From Bog-950 sp964423405 (GTDB taxonomy: Bacteria > Bacteroidota > Bacteroidia > Chitinophagales > LD1): DNA of 64,000 nucleotides. The DNA lies in the NCBI GenBank assembly GCA_964423405.1, contig CAYREY010000006.1, positions 39,981 to 103,980 on the forward strand, read 5' to 3'. This document shows, piece by piece, positions 23,837 to 32,151 of the stretch (its first letter is position 1; each line of letters begins with the position of its first letter). The position numbers and the translations under genes are program-made. The notes below the pieces were generated by a model. The model was not told where the DNA came from and did no database searches. It was given only the letters and a program-made list of their open reading frames with translations.

Positions 23837-26254
23837 ATGTCTGAAAATGTTATGAGCAAAGGAACCAACGCGCGTATGAGTTTTGAGGATTTTAAAAACG
23901 AGGTGCTGAGCGATTTTCGCGTGGCGGTTATATCGCGCGAAACCAGCCTGATGGGCCGTAAAGAGGTGCTTACCGGTAAGGCCAAGTTTGGAATATTTGG
24001 CGATGGAAAAGAGCTGGCACAGATTGCACTGGCCAAAGCATTTGAACCCGGCGACTGGCGCAGCGGCTATTACCGCGACCAGACCTGGATGATGGCATTG
24101 GGCGAACTGACTGTAGAGCAGTTTTTTGCGCAGCTGTACGCCAACCCCGACCAGAAAGAAGAACCTATGAGCGGTGGCCGCCAGATGAACGGCCACTTTG
24201 CTACCCCTACACAAGATGCCGATGGCAACTGGCTTGATTTAACGGCCCGTTATAACTCTTCGGCCGATGGTTCGCCTACGGCGGCACAAATGCCGCGCTC
24301 GCTGGGCCTGGCAATGGCGTCTAAGCTTTACCGCCAGAATAGCGAGCTGGAAGACTTTACCATTTTCAGCAACAAGGGTAACGAGGTATCGTTTGTATCG
24401 ATAGGCGATGCCAGCACCAGCGAGGGTCTGTTTTGGGAAACCCTGAACGCCGCCGGCGTTACCCGTGTGCCATTGGCGATATCGGTATGGGATGATGGCT
24501 ACGGCATATCGGTGCCTAAAAAATACCAGACCACCAAAGAGAGCATCAGCGAGATAACCAAAGGCTTTCAGGCAGATGAGCAGGGCCGCGGTTTTGATAT
24601 TTATGTTTGCGAAGGATGGAATTACCCTAAGCTGGTAGAAACGTACCGTAAGGGGGTAGAGAAAATCCGTAAGACCCACATACCGGCGCTGTTCCACATT
24701 ATAGAAGTTACACAGCCGCAGGGGCACTCTACCTCGGGCTCTCACGAGCGTTACAAAACGCCCGAGCGTATGCAGTGGGAGAAGGATTTTGACTGCATTA
24801 AAAAAATGAGCGAGTGGATTATTGAAAGCAAACTGGCTACCGCCGAAGAACTGGCCGAGATACAGAACGAGGCGCGCCAGCATGTGTTGGGTAGCAAATC
24901 GGTTGCATGGCGTAAGTTTACCCTGCCGCTTAAAGAGGAGATAAGCGAAGTAGCAGAACTGATAAACCGCGTAGCAGAAGAGAGCGGCGATGATAGTCTG
25001 AACGAACTGGTAAGTGCCCTGCAAAGTGCTATTGACCCGGTGCGTAAGGATATACTTAAAACCGGTAAAACGGTGCTTCGCCGTTTGCGTGGCCAGCAGT
25101 TTAATTCACTAAACGAGTTGAAAGACTGGTTACAGCAATTTGAGCAGAAATATCAGCACACGTACAGCAGCCATCTGCACAGCGAGACCGATAAAAATGC
25201 ATTGAAGGTAGAAGTTGTACCGGCAGAGTATTCAGATGATTCGAAAGTGATGAACGGTTTTGAGGTGTTGAACAATGCCTTTGATTTAATGTTTGCCAAA
25301 TACCCTAACGTAGTAGCCTTTGGCGAGGACGTAGGTAAAATAGGCGACGTAAACCAGGGCTTTAGCGGTATACAGGATAAGTATGGCGAGAACCGCATAT
25401 TCGATACCGGTATACGCGAGGCTACCATTATGGGCCAGGGCATAGGCTTGGCGCTGCGTGGTTTCCGCCCGATAGCCGAGATACAGTATTTAGATTATTT
25501 GTTATACGGCTTACAGCCGCTTAGCGACGACCTTGCCTGCCTGCAATACCGCACCCGCGGCATACAAAAAGCACCGCTTATTGTACGTACCCGCGGCCAC
25601 CGCTTAGAGGGGATATGGCATACCGGCTCGCCAATGGGTATGATTATAAACTCACTACGCGGTATGTATGTGTGTGTGCCACGTAACATGGTACAGGCCG
25701 CCGGTATGTATAATACCTTACTGCAAAGCGATGAACCGGCACTGGTAATAGAGTGCCTGAACGGCTACCGCCTTAAAGAGCGTATGCCCGATAACCTGAG
25801 CGAGTTTACTGTGCCACTGGGCGTGCCCGAGGTATTGCGCGAGGGTAGCGATGTAACACTGGTTACCTATGGTAGCTGCGTGCGCATAGCCGAAGAAGCG
25901 ATAGCACAACTGGAAGAAGCAGGCATTAGTGTAGAGTTAATAGATGTACAAACCCTGTTGCCGTTTGATATAAACAGCAGCATTATAGAATCGGTAAAGA
26001 AAACTAACCGCGTAGTGTTTTTTGATGAAGACGTGCCGGGTGGTGCCAGCGCTTATATGTTCCAGAAGGTGTTTGAAGGCCAGCAGGCTTTCCGCTGGCT
26101 GGATAGCGAGCCGCGCACCATTACCGCCAAGGCCCACCGTGCCGCCTACGGCACCGATGGCGACTACTTCAGCAAACCAAACGCCGAAGAAGTGTTTGAA
26201 GTTATTTACAACATGATGAGCGAGGTAGACCCGGATAGTTATCCGGCGGTGTAG
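23837..26254 (+). CDS. Branched-chain 2-oxoacid dehydrogenase E1, fused alpha and beta subunits
   Basis: An 805-residue thiamine-diphosphate enzyme. Residues ~10-390 are the E1-alpha part, with the TPP/Mg motif starting G190-D191 (GDASTSEGLFWETLN) and DDGYGISVP. A linker (~390-440) leads to the E1-beta part with VVAFGEDVGKIGDVNQGFSGIQDKYG, the LPPLSD-equivalent YGLQPLSDDLACLQYR, and a C-terminal domain starting LVTYGSCVRIAEEA. The complex oxidatively decarboxylates branched-chain 2-oxoacids to acyl-CoA with E2 and E3, which are not encoded here. Fused E1 is common in Bacteroidota. TATATTCG at 23811-23818 resembles the -7 box and would give a leader of ~15 nt. A strong hairpin follows the gene. 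Confidence 0.92.
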   Translation: MSENVMSKGTNARMSFEDFKNEVLSDFRVAVISRETSLMGRKEVLTGKAKFGIFGDGKELAQIALAKAFEPGDWRSGYYRDQTWMMALGELTVEQFFAQLYANPDQKEEPMSGGRQMNGHFATPTQDADGNWLDLTARYNSSADGSPTAAQMPRSLGLAMASKLYRQNSELEDFTIFSNKGNEVSFVSIGDASTSEGLFWETLNAAGVTRVPLAISVWDDGYGISVPKKYQTTKESISEITKGFQADEQGRGFDIYVCEGWNYPKLVETYRKGVEKIRKTHIPALFHIIEVTQPQGHSTSGSHERYKTPERMQWEKDFDCIKKMSEWIIESKLATAEELAEIQNEARQHVLGSKSVAWRKFTLPLKEEISEVAELINRVAEESGDDSLNELVSALQSAIDPVRKDILKTGKTVLRRLRGQQFNSLNELKDWLQQFEQKYQHTYSSHLHSETDKNALKVEVVPAEYSDDSKVMNGFEVLNNAFDLMFAKYPNVVAFGEDVGKIGDVNQGFSGIQDKYGENRIFDTGIREATIMGQGIGLALRGFRPIAEIQYLDYLLYGLQPLSDDLACLQYRTRGIQKAPLIVRTRGHRLEGIWHTGSPMGMIINSLRGMYVCVPRNMVQAAGMYNTLLQSDEPALVIECLNGYRLKERMPDNLSEFTVPLGVPEVLREGSDVTLVTYGSCVRIAEEAIAQLEEAGISVELIDVQTLLPFDINSSIIESVKKTNRVVFFDEDVPGGASAYMFQKVFEGQQAFRWLDSEPRTITAKAHRAAYGTDGDYFSKPNAEEVFEVIYNMMSEVDPDSYPAV

Positions 26255-26266
26255 ATGGCTGTTCAG

Positions 26267-26291
26267 CACCCCGCCTATTTTAGGCGGGGTG
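26267..26291 (+). terminator. GC-rich hairpin after the E1 gene
   Basis: CACCCCGCCTA pairs perfectly with TAGGCGGGGTG (11 bp) around TTT. A second, weaker GC-rich hairpin (ACCGC...GCGGT, 26292-26306) follows. There is no long T run, so it is either a factor-assisted terminator or a dispersed palindrome. Confidence 0.7.
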
Positions 26292-26375
26292 ACCGCTCAA
26301 GGCGGTCGGGGCGGTAAAAAGCTACCTATATAAAGAAACATTGTTATTAACTTGTCAAAACTTAAACATACCCCC

Positions 26376-26801
26376 ATGGCATCAGTAAACATCTATCTTA
26401 CCTTTAACGGTAACTGCGAAGAAGCTTTTAATTATTACAAATCGGTATTTGGTGGCGAGTTTGCGTATGTAGGCCGCTTTAAAGAAATGCCTGCCGGAGA
26501 GCATCCTATGCCGGCAGAAGACGCCGATAAATTAATGCACGTTTCACTACCCATTGGCAATGGAACCATTTTAATGGGTAGCGATACCGGCAGCGAGTGG
26601 GCTGCACATTTTAAACAAGGCAACAATTTTTCAATTTCTGTCAATACTTCATCAAAAGAAGAAGCGGACAAACTATTCAACGGCCTTTCGGCAGGTGGAC
26701 AGGTTACCATGCCGCTTGCTAAAACTTTCTGGAGCGAATATTTTGGTATGTGTACCGATAAATTTGGTATCAACTGGATGGTGAGTTTTGATAACCGGTA
26801 A
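26376..26801 (+). CDS. VOC superfamily protein (PhnB-like)
   Basis: A 141-residue protein of the PhnB/3-demethylubiquinone-type branch of the vicinal-oxygen-chelate fold. It shows ASVNIYLTFNGNCEEAFNYYKSVFGGEF, then HVSLPIGNGTILMGSD, and ends TFWSEYFGMCTDKFGINWMVSF, which is typical of the family. The open frame extends to an upstream TTG, but the ATG at 26376 gives the conserved N-terminus. Many close relatives have no known activity. It is the last gene before the AT-rich ATPase/TOPRIM-like module. Confidence 0.87.
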   Translation: MASVNIYLTFNGNCEEAFNYYKSVFGGEFAYVGRFKEMPAGEHPMPAEDADKLMHVSLPIGNGTILMGSDTGSEWAAHFKQGNNFSISVNTSSKEEADKLFNGLSAGGQVTMPLAKTFWSEYFGMCTDKFGINWMVSFDNR

Positions 26802-26945
26802 GAATTGAATGGATTGATGGTACTTCTTGCGGGGGCTATGTTTTTGACTCTGAGTAGTTTATGGCGTTTTTAGATGATTATCTTTATTAAATGCTTGTAG
26901 AATAGAAAAAATATGCCGTCAAAGAGAAAACATCTTGATTTGCAC

Positions 26946-26953
26946 TAACTTTG
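26946..26953 (+). promoter_or_regulatory. Bacteroidota -7 box (TAACTTTG), 4 nt from ATG
   Basis: TAACTTTG is an exact TAnnTTTG box ending four bases before the ATG of the AAA ATPase gene. It predicts a transcript start at or one base before the start codon. Confidence 0.6.
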
Positions 26954-26957
26954 GAAT

Positions 26958-28223
26958 ATGATAAAATTGATCGAGGCAAGTAATTTTCGTAGTTTAAAAT
27001 ACATAAGTCAACCTCTTGACAAATTTCATGTTTTAATTGGTGCGAATGCAACTGGTAAAACTACTTTTTTGGATGTTATTAAATTACTAGCCGATATTGT
27101 TAGTTTGGGAGTTGATAAAACAATATTTGAAAGAGTTTCTCATTTTGAAGAGCTTACATTTGCTGGAGCCGGGGGGGATATTGAGATAGCTGTTGAGGCA
27201 GAATTGCCAAATAGTATTAGAGATAGCTTTAGCGGTAGTGGCTACGATGTAATACGGTATGAAATTAGAATTGGTATAATAGAAGATACCCGTGAGATAG
27301 CAATAAAAGATGAAAGGGTAACTTTGTTTGTATCGACAAATCAAGTTCAAAAACCTCAAATACAGAGAGATCTTTTCCCTCACTACACTAATACTACACC
27401 AATTTTCAATAAAAAGCTTAAATCGCCATATAAGTCAATTGCAACAAAAAAATTTGGTGGCAATGACGTGTTTGCTGTAGAGCCAACTAAAGAAGGGAAA
27501 GGAAGTGGATGGATCCCTACTTTTAAGCTGGGTATAAAAAAATCTGCACTCGGAAATTTGCCTGAAGACGAGACCAAATTTCCAGCATCTACTTGGCTAA
27601 AGTCATTTCTACAAAACGGGGTACAGCTTTTTGTTCTAGATAGTTTAAAGATGCGTAATCCGAGCCCCCCAGGCCAATCAATCAATTTTAAAACTGATGG
27701 GTCTAACTTGCCATGGGTAGTTGATAACTTAAAAAAAGACTCCAAGAGATTTAACCAATGGTTGGAACACATTCAAACCGCCTTGCCTGATGTTGAAGAT
27801 ATTATTACTGTTGAGCGTGATGAAGATAGGAAACGATATATTAAGATTAGGTATAAAAGTGGAATGGAGGTTCCTAGCTGGTTAGTGTCTGATGGAACAT
27901 TAAGATTACTTGCTTTAACTATTCCTGCATATCTACGAGAGTTAAATGGTGTATTTCTAATTGAAGAGCCGGAAAATGGGATTCACCCTAAAGCAATAGA
28001 AAGCGTGTATTTATCTCTGTCCTCCGTGTACAAAGCTCAAATTTTATTGGCGTCTCATTCACCAATTGTTTTGGGAATGGTGGCGCCGAAAGATTTATTA
28101 TGTTTTGCTAAAACAAGTGACGGAGTTACTGATGTTGTCCTGGGGCAGAATCATCCTAAACTAAAAGATTGGAAAGGTAATCCGAATCTTAATTTGTTGT
28201 TTGCAAGTGGAATTTTATCATGA
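26958..28223 (+). CDS. AAA/ABC-type ATPase of a putative two-gene defence module
   Basis: A 421-residue ATPase of the AAA_21/OLD-like class. Walker A is IGANATGKTT (G28-T35). The ABC signature position reads VSDGTLRLLAL. Walker B is FLIEEPENGIHP with E336/E337, and the switch histidine is H367 in LASHSPI. The centre (residues ~60-310) is a variable insertion with no recognised domain. Such ATPases pair with a nuclease-like partner in several phage-defence systems (OLD/Gabija, PARIS, RloA/RloB). The next gene overlaps by 4 nt (ATGA), so both are co-translated. Codon and base use is visibly more AT-rich than in the flanking genes, suggesting recent transfer. Defence is an inference; no partner phage or target is visible. 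Confidence 0.8.
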   Translation: MIKLIEASNFRSLKYISQPLDKFHVLIGANATGKTTFLDVIKLLADIVSLGVDKTIFERVSHFEELTFAGAGGDIEIAVEAELPNSIRDSFSGSGYDVIRYEIRIGIIEDTREIAIKDERVTLFVSTNQVQKPQIQRDLFPHYTNTTPIFNKKLKSPYKSIATKKFGGNDVFAVEPTKEGKGSGWIPTFKLGIKKSALGNLPEDETKFPASTWLKSFLQNGVQLFVLDSLKMRNPSPPGQSINFKTDGSNLPWVVDNLKKDSKRFNQWLEHIQTALPDVEDIITVERDEDRKRYIKIRYKSGMEVPSWLVSDGTLRLLALTIPAYLRELNGVFLIEEPENGIHPKAIESVYLSLSSVYKAQILLASHSPIVLGMVAPKDLLCFAKTSDGVTDVVLGQNHPKLKDWKGNPNLNLLFASGILS

Positions 28224-28834
28224 AAGATTTAGTAATTTCTGTCGCCGATAGCTATCAGGAAAAGGTATTGGAAGCCCTTTTGCCGAGAATCCCATTTGCC
28301 TCTGGTACTAGCATATTTACTTATGACATAATAAGAAATCCAGGGCATGATCCGGGGAGTTATAATGATAGTCATGAGTTACTAAGATCATTTTCTAATC
28401 AATATAGATACGCATTAGTTGTTTTCGATTTTGAGGGTTCAGGTGTAGAGCACCTTAAGACCAGAGAGCAGATTGAGGGTGAAGTTCAAGGTTTGTTGAG
28501 TACTAGTGGTTGGGGTGATAGATGTTGTGTAATTGTAATCAATCCAGAACTTGAAAATTGGATGTGGATTAATAATATTAATGTGGAGAGAGCTATCGGT
28601 TGGGAAAAGCAAATGTCATTATATGATTGGGCAAGAGAAAATGGTTATTTGGAAGAAGGTGCAATAAAGCCAAGCAGGCCTAAAGAAACTCTTGAGGAAG
28701 CTCTTAGGATTTCTGAAACATCGAAATCTGCTTCTATATATAAAAACATAGCCACAAGAGTATCATATCGGGATTGTGTTGATCCGGCTTTTCAAAAAAT
28801 GATTAATCAATTTTTAAAGTGGTTCCCAGTATAG
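28220..28834 (+). CDS. TOPRIM-like partner protein of the ATPase (putative nuclease effector)
   Basis: A 204-residue protein. It opens with a strand and helix (MKDLVISVADSYQEKVLEAL), then the segment YALVVFDFEGSG with D70 and E72, and later VIVINPELENWMW with E110 and E112. This spacing of acidic residues (a strand-borne DxE and an NPxxExW element) resembles RloB, DUF4276 and DUF4435 proteins, which have a TOPRIM-like metal site and accompany ATPases in defence loci. From memory, similar pairs with an H-DPG ... VVFDFEGSG pattern exist in many bacteria, but I cannot give a certain family number. It follows the ATPase with a 4-nt overlap and ends the AT-rich island. Confidence 0.65.
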   Translation: MKDLVISVADSYQEKVLEALLPRIPFASGTSIFTYDIIRNPGHDPGSYNDSHELLRSFSNQYRYALVVFDFEGSGVEHLKTREQIEGEVQGLLSTSGWGDRCCVIVINPELENWMWINNINVERAIGWEKQMSLYDWARENGYLEEGAIKPSRPKETLEEALRISETSKSASIYKNIATRVSYRDCVDPAFQKMINQFLKWFPV

Positions 28835-29100
28835 AAGTATATTGAAAGTCAAATTTTTTGAATGTTTCTGTTATTCAATATTGAGCATGCTGTCTATTAA
28901 TTTTTCTCTGACATTTGCGAGTTATGGACTTCAATGTCTCAATTATTATCGGTTGCTTAACCTCGAAAGCATATCAGGTCCATTTTTATAGCTGATAATA
29001 GCTACAACTGATTTATTTATAGACATAGCTAAATCTGAAAATTCATGATGACATAGCAAATACAACTATACGAGTGTATTATTGCGCTATAATTCTTACT
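28835..29100. other. AT-rich spacer after the ATPase/TOPRIM-like module
   Basis: No ORF of substance, strong hairpin or tRNA is visible in this stretch. It shares the AT-rich base use of the island, so the right border of the transferred segment is probably here, close to the aminotransferase start. No flanking direct repeat could be found by eye. Confidence 0.5.
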
Positions 29101-30219
29101 ATGAAATACGTACGCATGCCCATAGAGGTAGAATCGCCGGAAGAGATGGGCTACGGCAACATTAGCTATAACCTGGCCGAGAGTTCTATCCGCGATATAA
29201 ATATGAACACGCTGGATGTTGACCTTAAAAACCTGGTGTTGTTTTACGGCGAGCATAAAGGGCTTGGTAAACTTCGCGAAGCAATTAAAGAAGATAGCGC
29301 TTTGCTTACTGCCGATGATGTACTGGTAACCACTGGTGCCGCTACGGCACTGTTTATAGTAGCAACTACCTTGCTAAACCCCGAGGACCATCTGGTAGTG
29401 ATTCGCCCCAACTATGGTACTAACCTGGAAACTCCGCGTGCATTTAAATGCCAGATGAGCATTTTAGACCTTACCTTTGAAAGCGGGTTTGAGATAGATG
29501 TGGATGCTATAGAAGCAGCCATACAACCCAATACAAAACTAATCAGCGTTACTACGCCGCATAACCCGAGTGGTAAACTGTACAGTAAGCAAACTATTAC
29601 AGCACTGGCACAGCTGGCAGAAAAGCATAACTGCCATCTGCTTGTAGATGAAACTTACCGCGACCTTAATTTTAAAAGCGAACTACTGCCTTACTACGCC
29701 GAATTATCGGAGCGGGTAATATCGGTATCGTCGGTATCTAAATCGTTTGGCGCGCCAGGGGTACGTATTGGCTGGATAGTGAACCGCGATAAAAAACTGA
29801 TGAACGATTTTCTGGCGGCTAAAGAGCAGATAACTATCTGCAACTCGGTGCTGGATGAAGAGGTGGCGTATTACCTGTTGCACAACAAGCAAGCTATACT
29901 GGCAGAGAACCATAAAAACATAAGCGCCAACTTTGCTTACCTGAAAGAGTGGTTTGCACAGCAGCCTTATTTAGAGTGGGTAGAGCCGGGTGCGGGTGTT
30001 GTATGCTTTCCGCGGTTAAAAGCTGGCTATACGGTAGATAAAGATACCTTTTACGATACCCTTTTTAAAAAGTACGGCACCATAGTTGGCCCCGGCCACT
30101 GGTTTGAGCACGATAAGATATACATGCGTATAGGCTTTGGTTACCCCGGGTTCGAGGAGCTTAAAACTGGCTTGGCCAACCTGCAAAAGTGCTTTGATGA
30201 AATGGCGGTGAAGGCCTGA
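29101..30219 (+). CDS. PLP-dependent class I/II aminotransferase
   Basis: A 372-residue fold-type I enzyme. It has VTTGAATALFIVATTLL and the RPNYGTNLE region for cofactor and substrate binding, TTPHNPSGKLYS, the Asp-containing LLVDETYRDL, and the Schiff-base lysine in VSSVSKSFGAPGVRIGW. The Arg near the end (YMRIGFGYPG) should bind the substrate carboxylate. The open frame begins 27 nt earlier with a GTG, but the ATG at 29101 gives the usual short N-terminus. The class includes aspartate-type aminotransferases and amino-acid synthases, so the substrate is uncertain. The base composition returns to that of the chromosome here. Confidence 0.87.
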   Translation: MKYVRMPIEVESPEEMGYGNISYNLAESSIRDINMNTLDVDLKNLVLFYGEHKGLGKLREAIKEDSALLTADDVLVTTGAATALFIVATTLLNPEDHLVVIRPNYGTNLETPRAFKCQMSILDLTFESGFEIDVDAIEAAIQPNTKLISVTTPHNPSGKLYSKQTITALAQLAEKHNCHLLVDETYRDLNFKSELLPYYAELSERVISVSSVSKSFGAPGVRIGWIVNRDKKLMNDFLAAKEQITICNSVLDEEVAYYLLHNKQAILAENHKNISANFAYLKEWFAQQPYLEWVEPGAGVVCFPRLKAGYTVDKDTFYDTLFKKYGTIVGPGHWFEHDKIYMRIGFGYPGFEELKTGLANLQKCFDEMAVKA

Positions 30220-30274
30220 TTCATAACTTTCCACAAAAGTGCAAATCGTGGGCGGGCGGTAGGCCCTATATTCC

Positions 30275-30282
30275 TATTTTTG
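30275..30282 (+). promoter_or_regulatory. Bacteroidota -7 box (TATTTTTG), 4 nt from the thyA ATG
   Basis: TATTTTTG matches TAnnTTTG exactly and is separated from the ATG at 30287 only by CGCC. No clear -33 TTG is found at the expected distance. The placement predicts a nearly leaderless thyA mRNA. Confidence 0.6.
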
Positions 30283-30286
30283 CGCC

Positions 30287-31168
30287 ATGCAGCAATACCA
30301 CGATTTACTAAAGCACATTATTGATACCGGGGTTTGGAAAGATGACCGTACCGGCACGGGTACCTATAGCGTATTTGGCTACCAAATGCGTTTTAACCTA
30401 CAGGAGGGCTTTCCGCTGCTTACTACCAAAAAACTGTTTACCAAGGCTATTATACACGAGCTGTTGTGGTTTTTAAACGGTGATAGCAACATACAGTACC
30501 TGTGCCAGAATGGGGTACGTATATGGGACGACTGGCCGTACGATAAGTACAAAAAAAGCGCTGCCTTTGGTGGTGAGGATATTAAAGCTTTTGCCCAGCG
30601 TGTAGCAACCGATGATGCCTTTGCCAAGCAATGGGGCGAACTGGGCCCGGTGTACGGCTACCAGTGGCGTAGCTGGCCCTCACCCGATGGTAAAAGTGTA
30701 GACCAGATAACCAACCTGATAGCGCAGATAAAAAAGAACCCGCACAGCCGCCGCTTAATAGTAAGTGCCTGGAATGTGCCATACATAGAAGATATGGCCT
30801 TACCACCCTGCCATACCATGTTTCAGTTTTATGTAAGTGAGGGTAAGCTTAGCTGCCAGCTTTACCAGCGAAGTGCTGATGTGTTTTTGGGTGTGCCGTT
30901 TAATATAGCCAGCTATGCCCTGCTTACTATGATGGTAGCTCAGGTGTGCGGGCTTGGCCTGGGCGATTTTGTACATACCTTTGGCGATGTACACCTGTAT
31001 AGTAACCATGTAGAGCAGGCCAAATTACAACTAACACGCGATTGCCGCCCGCTACCTAAACTGGAACTAAACCCTGATATAAAAGATATATTCGGATTTA
31101 AGTTTGACGACTTTACGCTTACCGGTTATAACCCTCACCCGCATATAGCCGCCGAAGTAGCGGTGTAA
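30287..31168 (+). CDS. thyA: Thymidylate synthase
   Basis: A 293-residue ThyA. It makes dTMP from dUMP with methylene-tetrahydrofolate. Recognisable parts are the phosphate loop DDRTGTGTYSVFG, the catalytic C175 in ALPPCHTMFQFYV, the RSADVFLGVPFNIASYA block, and the end FTLTGYNPHPHIAAEVAV. Compared with the 264-residue E. coli enzyme it has an insertion of roughly 30 residues after VRIWDDW (residues ~84-115), as in Lactobacillus-type synthases. Dihydrofolate reductase is not adjacent. A strong terminator follows. Confidence 0.96.
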   Translation: MQQYHDLLKHIIDTGVWKDDRTGTGTYSVFGYQMRFNLQEGFPLLTTKKLFTKAIIHELLWFLNGDSNIQYLCQNGVRIWDDWPYDKYKKSAAFGGEDIKAFAQRVATDDAFAKQWGELGPVYGYQWRSWPSPDGKSVDQITNLIAQIKKNPHSRRLIVSAWNVPYIEDMALPPCHTMFQFYVSEGKLSCQLYQRSADVFLGVPFNIASYALLTMMVAQVCGLGLGDFVHTFGDVHLYSNHVEQAKLQLTRDCRPLPKLELNPDIKDIFGFKFDDFTLTGYNPHPHIAAEVAV

Positions 31169-31170
31169 AA

Positions 31171-31202
31171 AGAAAAGGCGCATAGTATTATGCGCCTTTT
31201 CT
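31171..31202. terminator. Terminator between thyA and the convergent TPR gene
   Basis: AGAAAAGGCGCATA pairs with TATGCGCCTTTTCT (14 bp) around GTAT. A-rich and T-rich sides allow use from both strands. Confidence 0.9.
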
Positions 31203-31218
31203 TTTTACGTATGTTGTA

Positions 31219-32145
31219 TTACTTAATGCAGTTTTTATCGCGCATTTGTTTTACATCGTCATCGTACTGCTCGGTGTATTTAAGAGCCAGTGCAGTATTT
31301 AAATCATCGCAGGCTTTATCGGTGTTTTTCTGTTCCAGATATATCATGGCGCGCACCCGGTAGGCATACGAGTTAGATGGAAATAGTTTAATGCTTTTAT
31401 TGATATCGGCCATCGCGCCGCTGTAGTCTTTCAGGTTGTATTTTGCCTCGGCGCGGTTGCTGTATATAAGTGGCTCATCTTTGTTAAGCTTTTCGGCTTT
31501 ATCAAAGTAGTCTATCGCTTTCTGGTAGTTCTTCATTTTTGTAAGCACAAACCCTATGTTTATTACCGGATAGGCCGCTTTAGGTTCCTGCTCCTCCAGT
31601 TTATAAAGCATATCAAGTGCCTTTTCGTTTTCGCCAATTTCCTGATAACCCATAGCCAGGTTATTTATGGCTGCTTTGTTTTTAGGGTCGAGTTTTAACA
31701 CCTGCAGGTTAACATCGATAGCTTTTTTATGCTGGCGCGTATTAGAGTAGCAGGAGCCTATAGAAAGCAATGCCCGTATTTTAGACGAATCTACATCGGC
31801 GGTTTTTAAAGCCAGTTCAGCATCTTCCAGTGCATCCTGAAAGCGTAGCGCCAGTATATAGAACTCAGCACGCGATGAGTAAGCCTCAGAGTACTTGCTA
31901 TTGAGGCTGATAGCCTTATTAATGTATTTGAAGTTTTCTTTAATGTCGGTGTTACTTCTGAAACAGATTTCCCATTTCAGGTAGTTTAACTCTGCATCGT
32001 CCGGCTTTTGAGTAAGTTCTTTATCAACCAGCTTAAGTGCCTCTTTATATTTGCCGTTTTCGTACAGTGTTTTAATGGTATTGGTTTGTGCTGATATGTT
32101 CAGACATAGTATGCACAGCAATACCGGTATTAATTTTTTAAGCAT
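31219..32145 (-). CDS. Exported TPR protein
   Basis: A 308-residue protein with a signal peptide (MLKKLIPVLLCILCLNISA) and about eight tetratricopeptide repeats that fill the rest. Examples are YEEAL-like GKYKEALKLVDKELTQKPDDAELNY, RFQDALEDAELALK, HKKAIDVNLQVLKLDPKNKAAINNLA and NYQKAIDYFDKAEKLNKDEPLIYSNRAEAKYNL. It is the last gene of a minus-strand run with two DUF3857 genes and a TPR-MORN giant, and the six-base spacer to the gene before it implies one mRNA. The role is probably as a periplasmic scaffold; this is an inference. Confidence 0.83.
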   Translation of the reverse strand: MLKKLIPVLLCILCLNISAQTNTIKTLYENGKYKEALKLVDKELTQKPDDAELNYLKWEICFRSNTDIKENFKYINKAISLNSKYSEAYSSRAEFYILALRFQDALEDAELALKTADVDSSKIRALLSIGSCYSNTRQHKKAIDVNLQVLKLDPKNKAAINNLAMGYQEIGENEKALDMLYKLEEQEPKAAYPVINIGFVLTKMKNYQKAIDYFDKAEKLNKDEPLIYSNRAEAKYNLKDYSGAMADINKSIKLFPSNSYAYRVRAMIYLEQKNTDKACDDLNTALALKYTEQYDDDVKQMRDKNCIK

Positions 32146-32151
32146 GTTGTT

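Noticed and set aside
24239..25024. Open frame on the minus strand (261 codons)
   Set aside because: It lies within the fused E1 gene in antisense; shadow of biased codon use.
26292..26340. Riboswitch-like structure after the E1 gene
   Set aside because: Only two short GC-rich hairpins are seen and no conserved aptamer core; a terminator or dispersed repeat explains them.
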